Positions 35,201 to 38,200 of a stretch of DNA of 64,000 nt are shown here, one piece after another. The notes beneath the pieces are model-generated. The model had not been told where the DNA came from. It searched no databases and worked only from the letters and a program-made list of their open reading frames with translations. The position numbers were made by a program, and so were the translations under genes. Location of the stretch: contig CAJUNN010000007.1 of assembly GCA_910587955.1 (NCBI GenBank), positions 19,355 through 83,354 on the forward strand. The letters run 5' to 3'. Source of the DNA: an uncultured Lachnospiraceae bacterium (GTDB lineage Bacteria > Bacillota > Clostridia > Lachnospirales > Lachnospiraceae). Numbering within the stretch: position 1 is the stretch's first letter; each line of letters opens with the position of its first letter.

Positions 35201-38200
35201 GAATCAGGGTTGCCACGCCTTCCTTCATCACAGAAGTGGAATCGTTTCCCAGGCTGATATCGTAGGAGAACAGCTCCTTGTGGGGAATGGGAAGAAGCTC
35301 CTGTCTCTGCCCCCGGAGATTATTCACCACTGCGTCAATGGTGGGATTGGCCATCTCGAAGATCAAGGTTCCGTCATCCTTGCCCTGGTACTCATTAAGG
35401 CTGTTGTCTACGTATTTGTTGGTAAAGCGATCACGCCAGCCTGCCACCTCATAGTCCAGATCCGCCTTGCACTCGCTGGGGGTGTAGCAGGTACCCATGA
35501 TTTCCATATACTGGTGCTGCTGGGCATCCGGATCCTCTTCCTCCAGCTCCCGTTTTCCGTAAAACGCACTGTAGGTCAGCTCAATCTTTTCCAGCTGACC
35601 AAGTTCCGTCTTTAAAATGCTTCCTTCCGCAAAGCTTAGATAGACGCAGTTTTTATGCAGGGGCTCCTTATCTGCCGGATTTCCGGGCATGTTCAAAAGC
35701 TCGCTCTTCGTAAAGGTATGTACCGCCCCGTTGGTTCCTGTAAGAGTCAGGATTGGGCCTTCCTGGGGATTTCCGGCGTCGTCGTACAAAATGGCGCCGT
35801 CCTCGTCCCTCTGCCACTGGGGCTCTCCGGCCTCAAGCAGAGCCCGGTTCACATATATACCTGTCGTCAGGAAGCCCTGCTTATTGGGCTCCTGGGTTTC
35901 CTTATTGGTAACAGTAACCGGCAGGGTAATGCGGAAATCGGTATTGTAGCCCTGGCCGTCGGCGTCATTCCGGGCATGGAAGAAATACCTGCCCACTTCA
36001 TAGGCCAGGGGCGTATTCAGCTTTTCGTCGTCCCAGTTATCCTCGTCCTTGATTATGGTGTGAAGCCACAGCTTTCCCTTAATGTCAGACTTCTCAAATT
36101 CCGGGGATGCCTCACTCTCATTGTGGATATAAAACTGCTCGTCCGCCACCTCATCTACCGGATAGTGGCCCAGCTGATCCTCGATTCTGCCCTCCTCCAG
36201 GGCATCCGTCAGCTGGTACATATAGTAATTCAACTGGATAAAATTTACAACAGCCCGGTTGGTCATCACTCCCGCTTTGCGGGATTTACCCACAATCTCC
36301 ACCGTGCCCGGGCATTCGTCCTCCGGGGAAAAGGTGGTCTTATAGTTGATGCGGATGGTATGCTTCTCCTGATAGCCTCTCTCCCGCTCGAAGAAGCGGC
36401 TGTAATCCATCGTATAGATTACCAGATCCCCTTCCTCTTCCCGCTGGATCTGGGGATCCGGAACAGGGGCCCATTTATCGTCTTTCGTCCGGTACTCCAC
36501 CATGGGATACCTCTGGGTCTGTCCCTGGTACTCCTGCGCCACGCCCAGGCCCAGAAGCTTGTCCGTACCGCCCAGCCACTCCTCAACAATCCCGCTGTGA
36601 TCCCGATCTTTGGATACCACAAAGCGCAGGGACGTGAAATCAAACTGCTCCGGAAGCACGTCGATAATGGAGGGACGGTACATGGGCGGGCGCAGGGCAG
36701 AGCCGCTGCCGGAGGCATCGTATCCTACATTCTGGATGGTGTAAATAATCTCCTGGCCTACCGCCGCCTCCTGCTGCTCTTCTTTTACCTTTTTATCACC
36801 GCTGGCCTTCAGATCCGGAAATTCGAAGTAAACCGCATCCTCCGTATCCTGCATCCAGGGGAACTGGCCCTCATGCTCCTCTCCCCCCTCTACCTTCTGT
36901 CCGAAATAGATGGTTCCGTCCGCCGCAAACACCGTATCGGGCTCTGCCAGGGATACATTGGTGGTATAGGGCACAAAGATCCGGAGCACCTTCTCATTGG
37001 GATAATCCTGTCCCGGATATTTCACTACCATATGGGGCGGATACAGCACATCCCCTTTGACGGCAAAGGAAAAGTTGGTGTCTGCCGTGTAGTGGTAACC
37101 GATGCGCTTGGCGCCTTTTTGCAAAAGCTCTTCCGCATTTTCCAGATCCTGATCCTCCGGCGCCAGCTCCGATACATCCAGAATCAAGATTCCGCCTGCC
37201 TCGTCGTACCTGCTCACGTCGTAATCCACACACTCCAGCAGATTGTCCATCCATTTGCCCGTGTAGAGGATATTGGCGTCCGTACTGTTTCCTACATAAT
37301 CGGGATTCAGCTTTGGCTGTCCGTTTTCGAAGAGGTAACGCCGGAATACGCCGCCGCCCGTGTAGTCGCCGGCTCCGGCCATAATGCTGATCTCGTCAAA
37401 GGTGGTGGTATCCGGCACCCACTCGTCGGGATCCGAGGGCAGAACCAGATTTCCGTTCCCGTCGTCCACCATGCCGGAGGTATTGGTGATGGTCATCTTG
37501 AAGGAGGCATAGTTATTCTTCTGCCACACCAGAACCTTATCGTCCTCCATGCCCTTCCGGGTTTCCAGGTTAAACCGCCAGTCGATATTGGTGTACACCA
37601 AGAAGCCCTGGCCTTCTCCCCGCCAGGGATCCCGCTGGACAAAGGGATATCCGTTCTTGTCATCCGGAACATAGTTCTGCCAGTTGGCCGGCTTAAACAC
37701 GTTTCCGTTCATATAGTATGTAATCTCTGTTCCCTGCTGGGTGGGGGTATACTGCTCGTACTGGCACCAGGTATACAGGGTGGCCATCGTTCCCTCCGGA
37801 ATGGCCTCTCCCTTCTTTACCCAGAAACGATATTCCGCCTTCACCACCGGCCGGCTGTCATTGCGGATCTCTCCGTTGATTCCCACCGCCGTATGGCCTC
37901 TCCACCAGACTTCTCCCGCACTGCTGCCGGGATTTCCCTCTTTCATCTGAGCAGAATCGGGATAGGCCGGATACACCCTCGGATCGTACAAATTGTTCCC
38001 TCCGGAAGCACCGTAGAGCTGGGGAACCAGATCCTCCGGCAGAAAGCCTTCCAGATCTTCATCCTCCAGCGCCTCATCCGGCTTCTCCTCGTCTTCCGGT
38101 TTCTCTGTTTCCTCGGATCCTTCCGTATCCGGCTTCTCTGTCTCGTCTGTTCCCGGTTTCCCGGTTTCATCTGTGCTGCCTGTCCCCGGAGTCTCCGTTT

